Positions 1 through 11,543 of a stretch of 64,000 nucleotides of DNA are shown here, piece after piece. A model generated the notes under the pieces. The model saw only the letters and a program-made list of their open reading frames with translations. It had not been told where the DNA came from and did not search any database. The stretch comes from Carya illinoinensis. Taxonomy: Eukaryota > Streptophyta > Magnoliopsida > Fagales > Juglandaceae. The stretch is taken from NCBI RefSeq assembly GCF_018687715.1, contig NC_056764.1:10606501-10670500 (forward strand). The letters are read 5' to 3'. Each line of letters begins with the position of its first letter. Within the stretch, counting starts at the first letter, position 1. Position numbers and translations under genes: made by a program.

Positions 1-559
1 TAAAACTTAAATTTGATGCATTCAATATTTTCAAATTTCTTACCCTTAGTTGAGCATTTATTTAATACCAAGTTAATAACCTTAGAAGCTGATGGAGGTG
101 ATGAATTTACACCACTTTCCACCTTATGTTGATAACTTGGTATCACTCACCGATTCTGATGTCCTCATACGCATTAACAAAATAATATTGTTGAACGTAA
201 GCGTCGACATATTGTCAAGACTGGGCTTGCCCTTTTCGCGCATGCATCTCTTCCAAATAAAATTTGGGCCTATGCCTTGAAACTTAAATTTGATGCATTT
301 TCAATATTTTCAAATTTCTTACCCTTTGTTAAGCGTTTATTTAATACCAAGTTAATAACCTTACAAACCGATAGAGGTGGGGAATTTACACCACTTTCCA
401 CCTTATATCAATAACTTGGTATCACTCATCGATTCTCATGTCCTCATACGCATCAACAAAATAATATTGTTGAACATAAGCATCGACATATTGTCGAGAC
501 TGGACTCGCCCTTTTTGCGCATGCATCTCTTCCAAATAAAATTTGGGCCTATGCTTTGA
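1..559 (+). repeat. tandem duplication of a ~277-bp integrase segment
   Basis: Positions 4-280 and 281-559 are two direct copies of the same segment, both running from AACTTAAATTTGATGCATT to AAATTTGGGCCTATGC. They differ by scattered substitutions and a small indel. Both cover the integrase stretch from the GGGEF-like block to the LPNKIWAYA-like block. The divergence says that the duplication is not recent. Confidence 0.9.
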
Positions 560-2821
560 TATCTACTTAATCAATCTTCTTCCTTTAAAAATTTTACAAA
601 ATAAATCTCCATATTTTCTTGTTTACAAATGTAATCCCGACTTCAATTTTCTCAAAGTCTTTGGATGTGAATGCTAGCCCAATCTTAAGCCCTAGAACAA
701 ACATAAATTGCTTCCCATATCCACTTCTTGTCTATTTTTCAGGTACAATCCAGCCCATAAGGGCTACAAATGCTTGGACTTGGAGTCCAACCGTCTCTAT
801 ATCCCAGAGATGCCCTCTCCAATGAGGCCTCGTTTCCTTTTCTTCATCTTCAATCCAACAACATTGGTTCCTCTCATTCCACTCCTGTACCCACTCCTAG
901 AGTCCATCTACCCTTATTTTCCTCTTCAATACTTGGACCCAATCCAGGTCCATCTCATATGATCTCTTCTACACTCCTGGCTTATACTTCACTCCCGAAT
1001 CACTCTAACCTTAACACGCGCCCCTCTTCTTCTCCTTCCTTGAACCCTAATCCCCATTCCTCTGCTCCTATTCTCTCTGATCATGTCATGAGTGCTCCTA
1101 ATCTTTTCTCAATCTATTGACTCATCTACTATTCTTCAACTGCCTCGATCTCCTATCATCACCCATAGCATAACTAATTCCTCTTGGCCTCGTGTTTCTA
1201 CTAATGGTACTATACCATACCCATGGTGGCACTGCCTTCTCACCATAAGTATAGTTCTAGATGAACCATCAAGTTACTCGGCTGCATCAAAGTTTCCTGA
1301 ATGAGTTGACGCCATACGCATAGAATACATTGTCCTTCTTCAAAACAAAACATGAAGCTTGGTACCCTCTAACCTTTCTTTTAATATACTTGGTTGTCGT
1401 TTGGTTTACCATACGAAATTGCATTATGATGATAGTTTTGAGTGTCAAAAGGCCAGGTTGGTAGCCAATGGCTTTCACCAACAACCTAGCTTAGACTACA
1501 ATGAGACCTTTAGTCTTGTGGTGAAACCATTCACTCTTAGACTGATCATCTCTATTGCTGTTAATTCCGGTTGGCTTCTGCGCCAGTTGGACATTCAAAA
1601 TGCCTTTTTATATAGAGAGTTGTTTGACACTGTTTACATGCAGCAACCACAAGGATTCATTGATCTAAAATTTTCAAACTATGTGTGCAAATTGCACAAA
1701 GCAATATATGGGCTTAAACAAGCGCCGAGGGCCTAGTTTGCTCAGTTAACATCTTGGCCAAATGGGTTTGGTTTTTCGGCATCACAATCTGACCCCTCTC
1801 TGCTCATTTTAAATAATGGTGATTTGCATATGTTTGTACTTATTTATGTGGCTAACATCGTCATAACTTCCTCAAAGCCACATATGATTGATAGTTTTAT
1901 TCATGATTTGGGTATGGCCTTCCTTGTCAAAGATCTTGGCCATTTGTCTTATTTTTTGGGTCTTGAAATAGACTACTCTAAATCTAGTTTATTCTTGTCT
2001 CAACACAAATACATTAAAGACTTGCTCATTCGAAGCAATATGTTGGGTGCCAAGCCAATGAACTCTTCAATGGCAACTTCAATCAAATTCTCACAGTTTG
2101 ATTCCCCTTCATTTGATGATTGCACACTATACAGAAGTATTGTTGGTAGGTTGCAATATTACCTCTCTTTTACAAGACCTACCATATCTTTCACTATAAA
2201 TCAAGTATGTCAATTTATGCATTGTCCAAAATTTTTCCACTGGTTTGCTGTTAAAAGAATACTAAGGTATCTTAAATCCACTATTAATTATGGTTTGTTT
2301 TTCAAGTTTTCATCTTCATTAATAATTCAAGCATACTCAGATGCAAATTGGGCTAGTTGTCCAGATGACAGATGGTCCACTGGTGATTTCTGTGTGTTCT
2401 TAGGAAATCATATTATATCATGGAGCTCCAAAAAGTAGAAGAAAATAGCCAAATCCAATATTGAAGCTGAATATAAAGCTCTTGCCACTACAGCTGCTGA
2501 ATTAATTTGGTTTCAAATCATGCTTTGATAATTAGGCATTTTCTTACCTAAGCCTCCCAATCTCTGGTGTAACAATATTGGGGCAATATATCTTTCAAGT
2601 AATCCTGTTTATCACTCAAGAACTAAGCACACATGAATGTTGACTATCACTTTGTTCGTGGCAGAATTGCTGCCAAGACATTGCAAGTCTCATTTTGCAG
2701 TTCAAATGATCAAGTTGTTGATATTTTTACCAGGCCTTTGGTCTCTGACAAGTTCTCTCAATTTAGATCAAGTCTCATTGTTGTAAATACCCCGTGGACT
2801 CGAGGGGGCATATTAACATAG
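1..2821 (+). pseudogene. degenerate Ty1/copia retrotransposon, 3' half (integrase, RT, RNase H)
   Basis: This is the decayed 3' half of a copia-type polyprotein; its 5' part lies outside the window. In order one reads integrase core pieces (1-560, duplicated), the integrase C-terminal part ending in a GYNPAHKGYKCLD-type block (about 560-960), reverse transcriptase (1359-1736, with LVANGFHQQ, QLDIQNAFL and YGLKQAPRA blocks), the RT/RNase H part (1824-2438, with YFLGLEI, RILRYLK and AYSDANWAS) and the polyprotein end (2633-2821). Each piece ends in stops or shifts frame. The RT catalytic YVDD reads YVAN near 1848-1859, so both metal-binding aspartates are gone. A purine tract at about 2799-2808 is followed by LTR-like sequence. 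Copia rather than gypsy follows from the order integrase then RT. Confidence 0.9.
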
Positions 2822-3130
2822 ATAACTCTATTGTAAATACAGTAGGGTCATAATGGTACATTCTAAAATAGTCTATATTTTCTTTTTATTATTTTTCATG
2901 TCATAACAGAAAAGATTTTGTTACTCTGTATATAAAAGGGACCTTTCACATACGATACACTATGAGATGAAATTCATGAAAAGTACTTTTGTCGACATGG
3001 ATCACAAGTAAATTTTAGTTGAAATATACTTGTTAAAATCTGTCACACATTGGAGTGGTGTGTTTTGTGTCAATAAACATCCTCAAATAAGTTTATTCTT
3101 GTGTCAAGATACATTGCTTCCTTTCTTCTT
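2811..3130 (+). repeat. probable 3' LTR of the degenerate copia element
   Basis: Sequence directly after the polypurine tract begins TATTAACATAG, a plausible decayed form of a TGTTAACA start. A TATA-like GTATATAAAAGG lies at about 2928-2939. The right end is not certain because the 5' LTR is outside the window and no target duplication can be checked. Confidence 0.5.
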
Positions 3131-3395
3131 TTGATTTTTTTTTTTTTTGGATAATACTAGGGTGACTACTAAATTTGTCCACCAAATGTTCACATTAGCA
3201 CAAATGAGTTTTTTTTTTTTTTCATTTTTTTTTCTTTAAGCATTTTTTAAACATCCATAACCATTACAAAAAATATATTTATATATATATATATATATAT
3301 TCACTAATAGTTACTTCCTTAACCATTAAGAGAAAAAATTAAAAAAATAAAAATATATGAATAGGTACATTTGGCGGACATTTTTAATACTCATA

Positions 3396-3540
3396 CTATC
3401 ATGCAGTTGCTTTAAAAGAGAGTGTGGTCCATTATTAAAAAAATTAACTTTTTTTATGTGGGTCTCATATTTATTTACTTTTTTCAAAGTGATTGCATAA
3501 TGTTTGCGTACTCACGACTGTAACTATAATTTCTCAAAGT
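3396..3540. mobile_element. MITE family A copy (TGCAGTCG hairpin family)
   Basis: This is an imperfect palindrome. The left arm reads CATGCAGTTGCTTTAAAAGAG, close to the reverse complement of the right arm CTTTTTTCAAAGTGATTGCAT. A shared centre (TATTAAAAAAATTAAC, then GTGGGTCTCATATT) recurs in the copies at 16.4, 17.3, 31.5, 47.3 and 52.9 kb. Confidence 0.7.
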
Positions 3541-4829
3541 TTAAACTCATCTCAACTTACTTCATACATTTAAATACATATCTCAACCCATTTACATTCC
3601 AACACATTTCAATGAGACTTACAAAATACTATTATATATTCATAGATCAATTCGGATCATTTGAGATCATCACATCATCTAAACGCAGCCTCAACCAGTT
3701 CTATTTCAATTGGTTTGATTTTGCACATTTTTCCAAATATTGCTCATAGAACTTGTTCAATCAACCACTCCAAACTGGTTTGAAACCAACTTAATCAAAA
3801 TTGCGTCTGTTTTTTGGATGAGGTTTGGAAAGCAAGTTTGTTTTTTTCTCTCTCTATTATCAAATTATGATAAAACTAAACACATATTAAACTCTTTTCA
3901 TAATTATGTTTCCTAAGAGTTTAGAAAACTTGAGTTAACCCATGGAGTTTGTGCTTTGTTTACTTAAAAGAAGAACAAATTAGAAAATAAATCAGTATTT
4001 TGTATTAAAGTCACACTGTGCACAAAATATTATCATTACTATATATGACCTTAAAGCTGAAGGGCATTTACCTTTTTTGGAAGATGAGAGAGAATAAAAG
4101 GAGAACACTTAGGTCAAACACAAGATTTGCCTTCTTATAGAAACTATTTAGATTTATAGCATATTCTTATTCAAGTCAATAAACTCATAATTTAAGCTTT
4201 TCCATACGTGATTTTATATTCTTGAAAAACATTATTGTACTTTTTTATATTTTTATTAATATTGAAATATTCAATTCAAATTTGTTAGAATGCTTAACCA
4301 CTCGATTCGACAAGTCGAATCGTCTAATTCATTAAATCAATCCCATCTAAATGATTTTATTCCCGATTTTAATTTTTGTTTTTCAAACCTCAATTTTGAG
4401 AATGTAAAACATATGTACAGAATCAGGAGGTCAAGATGAAGGTGATATTATATAAAGCATGAGACTCTGATGATCAAGTATTGGACTCTAGCTATGATGG
4501 AGATTTGAAAATAGGAAGCTACTTTTTAAATTGGTCAATAGTCATTCCTTTCGTCTTCGAGTCCAAAACATTATCATGAAGAGTTATGTTCAAAAGCTTT
4601 GGATTTAGTCCTGATAGTTTCAAGGTCCTCAATTTTTACCAATAATTTGTCTTCTCTATTGCATGCGGGCTAAAAATATTATCTTAATCCATTAATTTCA
4701 TTAAAAAAAAAATAGATATACATGTATATATATATATATATATATATTTCACATTGGTATTTTTCTCTTTTGTTTTTAATAGACGTTTTGTCCCAACTAA
4801 TTATTTCTCATATACAATATGTATATATA

Positions 4830-5115
4830 TTTCTTGTTTGGATACTAAGAATATATCATAATATCTGAAAAACATGAGAGAAAAAGTTGAATAAAAATAT
4901 TATAAAATTAAAAAATTGTTTGAATATAATTTTTTGATATTATTTTTATTTGAAAGTTACAGAAAGTTTATAGGATTTTGTGTTTTATTTGGGAGTTTAG
5001 AAAAGTTGTAATGATTAAATGAAAAAGTTGAAGATTTAAAATTAAAAAATGATTTGTATTTGAGTGATATTTAAAAAAAAAAAAAAGATCTAAGAATATA
5101 TTAAATTACCCCGAG
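4830..5115. mobile_element. dispersed repeat family C copy
   Basis: AT-rich sequence with the family words GTTGAATAAAAATATTATAA and AAAAGTTGTAATGATTAAAT, shared with copies near 9.9, 18.2, 28.6, 49.3, 53.8 and 61.1 kb. The outer word is TTTGGATA. Boundaries are approximate and no coding capacity is seen. Confidence 0.5.
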
Positions 5116-6496
5116 AACAGTTGTGTTTCTAAATGGCCCTTAAAAGGACCTAGAAGCTTGCTTTCTCACAATAGAATATGCACCATCCTTACGTTTTACA
5201 TATGTAAGAGTTAAAAAAAGAAGCAGCAAAAATTTAGCATTTTACATATGTAAGAGTTTACTGGGCTGTCGTCATTTGTAATGGGCTCCCATATTGCAAT
5301 CTTAGGTGATACTCTCGTAACAAACACCTAAAGTAAAGGAGGAAAAAGTATATCTCAGCTGCAGAGCCCAGCCTTCTGGCCCAATCTCTCCAGCCCCACT
5401 TTTAAACGTTCCTAGGAAAATATGAAAGTTAATTTTTGGTATTTTTTCCTTTATAGAGAGGATCTACCACATCTTGAAATCATCTTTTTCCCTTCTTAAA
5501 AGAGAACCTTTTTTCTTCACAATGTTGACGATGTTAATGGGAGATGAGCATAATCGGTAAATTATATGAAAATTAATGATGTCATTATTCTAATTTGGAA
5601 ATTATATTGCAAATTTGAGAGAAATACATCTATTAAGAAGAATAAAGAGCTATTGGCCTTAGATGATAAGGTAAAGGGTAATTTGTATTGGGCCAGAAGA
5701 ATAACTGGACCAAAATCTGCAATCCATAGGCCCATATGATGAGACGACAAGAGGGACCTATCTCTCGTTTCAATTGAAAAGGTGCACTCAATGGCTGTGG
5801 ACTTCTTGATACGCATTAAGCATTTCAACCTTTTTTTACACTTTATAGGATCCTCTTCTTCCAACCTCATCATGTAAATCGCCCTTTTCCTCATATGCCT
5901 TCATTATCGATGTAATTGGCCCCCCAAGAGCCTGTAACCTGACCACGTGGTACACACATGCACGTGTATTTATTACTTTAGCCCTCCCATAAATATATAT
6001 GGATTATATGTTAGCATCCAAATAATAAATATATAAATAAATTCATAAATTAACATAATTTTATATAATATGTTAAATTTATGTGAATAGTTTTAACGTG
6101 TTATATCATTCATTTAAAGGTATATAAATAATGAAAAAAATAAAGAAAAAAAGAAACCTTAGCCTAGGGTTTCAAACTGAATACCCTGTTGAGGTTGTAG
6201 AGAGGCACAAATTAATGAAGATTTCGCGGACAGGGTATATCTGTCATGACGGTTTCTGATGAACTGGCTCCTTCTGGACTTTTGCCTTTGTTTACTTCAG
6301 AAACAAAATGATTCCCTTTTCGTCTTCTGGTCAACAAAACCAAGGAAAGCAGTGAGAAAATTGTCCACCCAAATCATGATAACTCCTTACTCATTTTATC
6401 ACTCTTTTTTAGTCCCTTCTGCTTGTTTTTACTTCTCTCTCTCTCTCTCCCCCTCTCAAGTAATAATCCTGAACTACTGTATATCTGTAAGACCCC

Positions 6497-6504
6497 TATA
6501 TATA
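6497..6504 (+). promoter_or_regulatory. TATA box of the At3g17950-like gene
   Basis: TATATATA lies 162 bases upstream of the start codon at 6666, in sequence that otherwise changes from AT-rich spacer to a CT-rich leader. The leader also carries a short ATTCGTTC repeat near 6567-6590. The transcription start is inferred only from this spacing. Confidence 0.5.
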
Positions 6505-6665
6505 GATTTACCTGATTCATCTTCTCAGTAGCTCCATCAAATTACAGTTCTTTTAAATGACAGTTCATTCGTTCGTTCATTCGTTCCTGCTACCTGAAGT
6601 GACCACACTTGACTTGTTCTTACCATAATCAATCAGCATAAGTACTGTTATAGTACTTGACAGAC

Positions 6666-8406
6666 ATGGCTGGACAGGTATTCGTTTGTCTTCTCTCTAA
6701 TTCATTTGGATTTTCCCCCTGTTCTCTCCCTCAGATTTGTTCAGTCTGTCCTGGTTCTGTACTGTTTTTTCATATAATTTTCTGATAGTGGGTCTGACTT
6801 TCCTCAGCATTGTCGTGTTTGTTATTGCAGAGTTCCATTGTTCATTTTTGTCTATTTTCGAGAAGAGGATGTTTAATTCATATATTTTCTTTTTCTGATT
6901 GATTTGATTGTAGGAGGAAGGCTGGCCTCTGGGTCTGCAGCCATTGAATGTGAGAGTAGGGTTGGTTAGAAACCATGATTTCTCTGGATCAGTATCATTC
7001 AACACTCTGCTCACTGGCTCCCCAACGTGCTCCACTGTTTCTTCTTCATCGGACTTGGACACAGAGGTCAGCAATAATTAAATAAAGAAATTGCTTTCGT
7101 ACATTTTGTAGAGGAGTCTCGGCTCTGATATTTCTATTGCGATCTCAAATTTCTGGACAGGCAAGCAAAGTCATCTGACATGATTGGAATGAACTATTGC
7201 CTTTTCAGTTTCTCTCTGTTTGTACTCTTATGAACAAAGATTCTTGGTGATTTGAATGTCATTTTCTTGATCATCTCTCTCTCAGATCGTTTCCATTTGA
7301 TTGGTTAGTTCTTCATTTTGTTTATGACTAGAGTGACGATTCATTAGGATCAAGGGAGTTAAATTTTACAATCCTAATATAGCATTACAATGTGGACCTA
7401 AGAATTGAGTTTAATCAAAACTGTTTACAAGTTTAATTTTTCTCACAGAATTGAGGTGGCTGGTTCAAGTGATCCCATGGCTTGACATATATTATTGTAT
7501 TTATAATGATATTTACATATTTGAATACATAGATAAGATAAGACATTTGAAATACAAAGTTAAAGATTACAACAACCGGATAAAATGCAAACTATCATTC
7601 CTAGATTTACTGCATAACTTTCGGAACTAATTGAAGTTTATCTCTAGAGTATTCAGATTCTGTTGTGTGTTGTGTATCTTGTCTGACAGACTAGACATCA
7701 TGTGTTTTCAAATCATTAATTGCTGTCTAAAAGTTAATATTCTAATTGAACAGCTTTTTGATGGCAAATGATCACTCGACCAACTCGGTTCGAGATTAAG
7801 CAACAGATTAATTATAATGTCTTGAGATTTTTGGCCAAAAATGTTTTGATCTTTTGCTGAATCACCACATGCACTGTGGTACTGCATTGATTGCAGTCTA
7901 CAGGGTCTTTTTTCCATGACAAGAGTGTCACGCTTGGGAGCCTTATAGGCGTTTCCAGCATTTTGGAGCTCTCTAGAAGATCAATACGGAGAAGAAAAAC
8001 CGAACCCCTCAAGGAAAAGAAGAGCAGCAGCAGGCCCAGATCAATTGGGTTTTTCTCTTTGTGCTTAAGGGACAGAACTGATGGTAAGAGTGTGAAGAAT
8101 CCTTCATCTCTTCGCCATTTTCTTGCTGTGGAGAGAAAAGCTTCAGCTACTGACGAATATCAAAGGAACCAGAACCCTATTAATGGTATTGGACCCGAAG
8201 AATTACTTGGATTGGCGCAGCCTGTAACGGAACCAAACTCACTTTTTGTTAATGGTCGTGTTGCTCCTCCTCCTCAAACTATTTCGGGTACTAATTCAGA
8301 TGTCGGATGGAGAAAAGAAAAAGGAGTACTAGATGATCAGCATGGTGATCAAGGGGTTGAAGTTCCTTCACTATTTTCATGCATGTGTGGACAATCAACG
8401 GACTGA
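6666..8406 (+). CDS. uncharacterised At3g17950-like protein, 3 exons, 224 aa
   Basis: The exons are 6666-6677, 6914-7066 and 7897-8406. All junctions are GT..AG and in phase 0, giving 4 + 51 + 169 residues. The first exon encodes only MAGQ; the reading continues EEGWPLGLQPLNVRVGLVRN, the hallmark start of the plant family usually annotated 'uncharacterised protein At3g17950-like'. Next come a Ser/Thr-rich stretch (residues about 37-50), a conserved block from FFHDKS through TLGSLIGVSSILELSRRS, a basic patch (RRSIRRRKTE), FFSLCLRDR, and a hydrophilic tail ending CMCGQSTD. No signal peptide, membrane segment or catalytic motif is visible. The biochemical role is unknown. The start is supported by the family N-terminus. 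The gene model is deduced from splice signals and family resemblance, not from transcripts. Confidence 0.88.
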
Positions 8407-9879
8407 ACAAGCATGCATATTGTGTGCAAAATCCCTTTTTTGACTCTCAATTGTTGTCCTAGGATGGAGTAAACTGCATGCCTTGGAAAGATATGGAAAC
8501 TATTTTAAACCTCTTATTGGCTTTGCCCAAGACGTACGGGCAAAGTGATCATATGAGGAGTGCATCTTCTTTTTTTTCAGATTGTTTACAGAAAATATGA
8601 GTTTTTGTTTCGTTACTTTTTATGGGTTTTAATGGAAGTTGGACTTTAAATATGCTTGGGCCAACTTAATACGATGTGGATCATGAATTGTGGCGGGAAT
8701 GGGCTAAAATCCAGATGTAGATACAGGATCAAAATTATTGGACTAAATAATTACAAAGGTGAGGAAGGACAGGACAGAGGATATCACGTGCATGGGGCAT
8801 GATGATGAGGAATCATGAAGCCCGTGATGCATGGAGACGCGTGAGCTTTACGCCAGAAAGTCTCTTCTACCTCCTCGATCGTGATGAGGATGCATCAGAG
8901 AAATGCAGATCAATACAGTAATTAAGAAGGTTGTTGGTGTGATTCGTGAATAGAAAATTACATCAACAGCCATGCACTCAGTTTCGTGGGAGACTTGTGC
9001 AAGGAAGAGAGGATGCCAACGGCAATGGAGACCGAAGCAATAAAAGTGGCTTTATTTATCACAATAGAGAATTGGATACGTTTTGTTGTATTCTAAAGTT
9101 TCAAATTCCGCCCTAAATTACTGAGAACTCTCACTTCGCACCCGCTATTCTAATTAAATGGTTAAACTAGTGCCAAGTAGCTAACAATGCTTTTTAAATT
9201 GGTATATTTTAAGCGATTTTTCGTATTACTTATTTAAATTATAATCACTCAAAATGAGTCACATAATATGTATAATTAAGAAATTCCTGGCTTCAAATGA
9301 GCGGGACATAGTCCAAATCCTTTGAATAGAAAATTAGCTGTTTAGCAAAAATAAGTTAATTGTATCTTATAGAATTATAATTTTGTACGCTTTATTAAGG
9401 ACACGCCACATTTTATTTTTAATCGATATCTAATAGAATTAGCATTTTACACGCTTTGCTAAAGATTGCATGATCACATTTTATTGTTGACATTATACTT
9501 TTTAAGGCAACCTAACGAAGCTGATGGATGTTAGTCCAATATTTGTCCTATAATTTAAAATTTGATTGGCCACTAGTCGCTCAAAATACCCAACTAAATG
9601 GAAAACGATGGACCCAATACCTTTTTTTATTTAAAAAAAAAATGAATGAAAAAATAATAATTTTCAACTTTGATGACCCAAAGTGTATGCAAAACATCCT
9701 TTTTTAAGTGCTAAGGTGTCGGCCACAAGGATTCTTTAGATTTAAAATAAAGAGATATTTCTTCTTGTGAATTCATCAGCAGCCTCCGAGAAAAGGATTG
9801 ATAACTTTGGTTGGCGTCTACCAATAACCAGATTCATGTGAATATTCAACTGTTTTTATTGGATTCCAAGTGGGAAAAA

Positions 9880-10135
9880 ACTGGTAAAAATATTGAGATT
9901 AGATGAAAATGATCAGAAATTAGATGAGATGTTTAAAAAGAAAATTGTAAGTTGAATAAAATATTATTAGAATATATTTTTTAATATTATTATTATTTTA
10001 AAATTTAAAAAAATTAAATTAAAATTTAAAAAAGTTAAATTATTTATTATATTTTATATAAAAATTTAAAAAAATTGTAATGATTATATCAGATAAAATA
10101 CTCCTTAAATTCAAACGAGTCCTATTTAGATATTT
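9880..10135. mobile_element. dispersed repeat family C copy
   Basis: This is the best-preserved family C copy. It runs from GAGATTAGATGAAAATGATC, through GTTGAATAAAATATTATTAG and TTAATATTATTATTATTTTA, to a right edge with AAATTCAAACGAGTCCTA. The AT-rich body and absence of an ORF fit a non-autonomous DNA transposon. Confidence 0.55.
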
Positions 10136-10550
10136 TGCAATAAAATTCATTGTATAAGCAGTTTATATATAAGATATAGTGGTAATCTTTGACCCACTAA
10201 CAGTTTTCTTTCAAGAAGTACACGTTCCATTAGGAAAATAGAAAAGAGAAAAGGTACACGTTTCGTTAAGGAAAAAGAAATTCGTAATAATAATTATTAT
10301 TGATAATCTTTTCTGTTATCAAATACGTAACAGAGTTAATATTCTCAAATTGCATTGACCATTCCTTAAGAGTTTTGACTAGAACAGTAGAACTTGATCT
10401 GAGGTGAACAAGAGTGCCCCTTGGCTCCAGATGGCTCATTTTCTTGCCGGGGGGCACCGTATCTTTCTTCTAGGTGTCAGCTCCGATCCCTCATGTACCA
10501 CAGATCTTGAATCTGAACCGTAAGATATGTTGTCCCTCCAAGGGACCCAG

Positions 10551-10692
10551 TTGAAGTTGACATGATACACACACCAATGATCCGTGAAGCTTGGCACCCG
10601 GAGAACAAGTCAATAAAGTGTCAATCAAGGAGAGGAGAGTCGATAGACAGTTAAAGTGGCCAAGATACACGCACCAATGATCCTTGTATCTT
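10551..10692. repeat. two direct copies of a ~40-bp motif, ~100 bp apart
   Basis: GATACACACACCAATGATCC at about 10564 recurs as GATACACGCACCAATGATCC at about 10663, with similar flanks (GTTGAAGTTGACAT and GTTAAAGTGGCCAA). This is a diverged tandem duplication of unknown origin. Confidence 0.6.
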
Positions 10693-11543
10693 CGCCACAC
10701 CCATGCTGCCATGCAATATTTTTTTAAGAAGCATGCAAGTTTCCTGCAAAACAAACTGGCTTGGTACTTCGAATGTGTGTCCAAATATCATAATTCCAAA
10801 AGCTAGGGTCCAACATCCACACCAAGTTAGGTGGGCCTGCATAAATTTTATTACTTTCCACACACTCAATAGGCCCAACACCCAGTCCACGTGTCAGCAT
10901 AATGTCTAATCATTTTCACCGGAACCCCCACCGAGATGCTAAAGTTGGGTAGCCATTCTGACTTTTGTGTGTGGAATTTCTTACTAAAATCAATTGAGAC
11001 TTAAGAGTGCCTGAATTATTAAACCAAGGGAGACATGATCACATCACATGACAACCAACAGCCAAACAGGCATTTTCTCTTTGTAGTTTATTATTCAATT
11101 TTCTGCAGATAAAATATAAGAACCATATGACAAATCTTTCAAAAGAAAGAGTGGCTTAGTGGGGTCAAAAACCCCCCAAACTCATTCACATACTTCCTTG
11201 ACTTTTTCCAAGGGGCTGTGTAGAAGTCCAATTATCCCAAAGTGGCAGCCACTGCAGAATGTTGAATTCTACATTTGAGGCAAAGGAATTTCTTTTTTTT
11301 AACCAATTCGGGCGTTAGGGAGACCCTCTCAAAGATCATCGATACTTCTTCAATCCCAAGTAATAGAAATATTACAACTTGACGCACACAACAAAGCTTA
11401 CCAACCCAAACTGCAACTTACTTTGCTTATTTCCCAAATCTACAAAAACATATGGACTTCTATCTATACATACGAATGGGTCCGGTAGTGATGGCGTTGA
11501 TCACCAAATGAAATCTTTTGATTGCAAAAAACTCCTGCCGACA

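Larger units (their letters stand above)
3131..6490. other. AT-rich intergenic region with MITE remnants
   Basis: No gene is recognisable here. The stretch holds poly-A/T runs, AT microsatellites (about 3278-3300 and 4722-4747), one hairpin MITE copy (3396-3540) and one copy of the dispersed GTTTGG-type repeat (about 4830-5115). The minus strand is open at 5562-5894 (110 codons), but the product has no family resemblance and looks fortuitous. Confidence 0.6.
8407..11543. other. intergenic region plus 3' flanks of two converging genes
   Basis: This holds the 3' flank of the At3g17950-like gene, a family C repeat copy (9880-10135), a short ~100-bp-period duplication (10551-10692) and the 3' flank of the minus-strand E3 ligase gene. 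Several reading frames of 60-97 codons are open between 10266 and 10909 on both strands, but none resembles a known family and they overlap one another. I see no gene. Confidence 0.6.

Noticed and set aside
7788..7800. GGTTCGAGATTAAG as a possible tRNA B box
   Set aside because: No matching A box, acceptor stem or cloverleaf around it; it lies in an intron.
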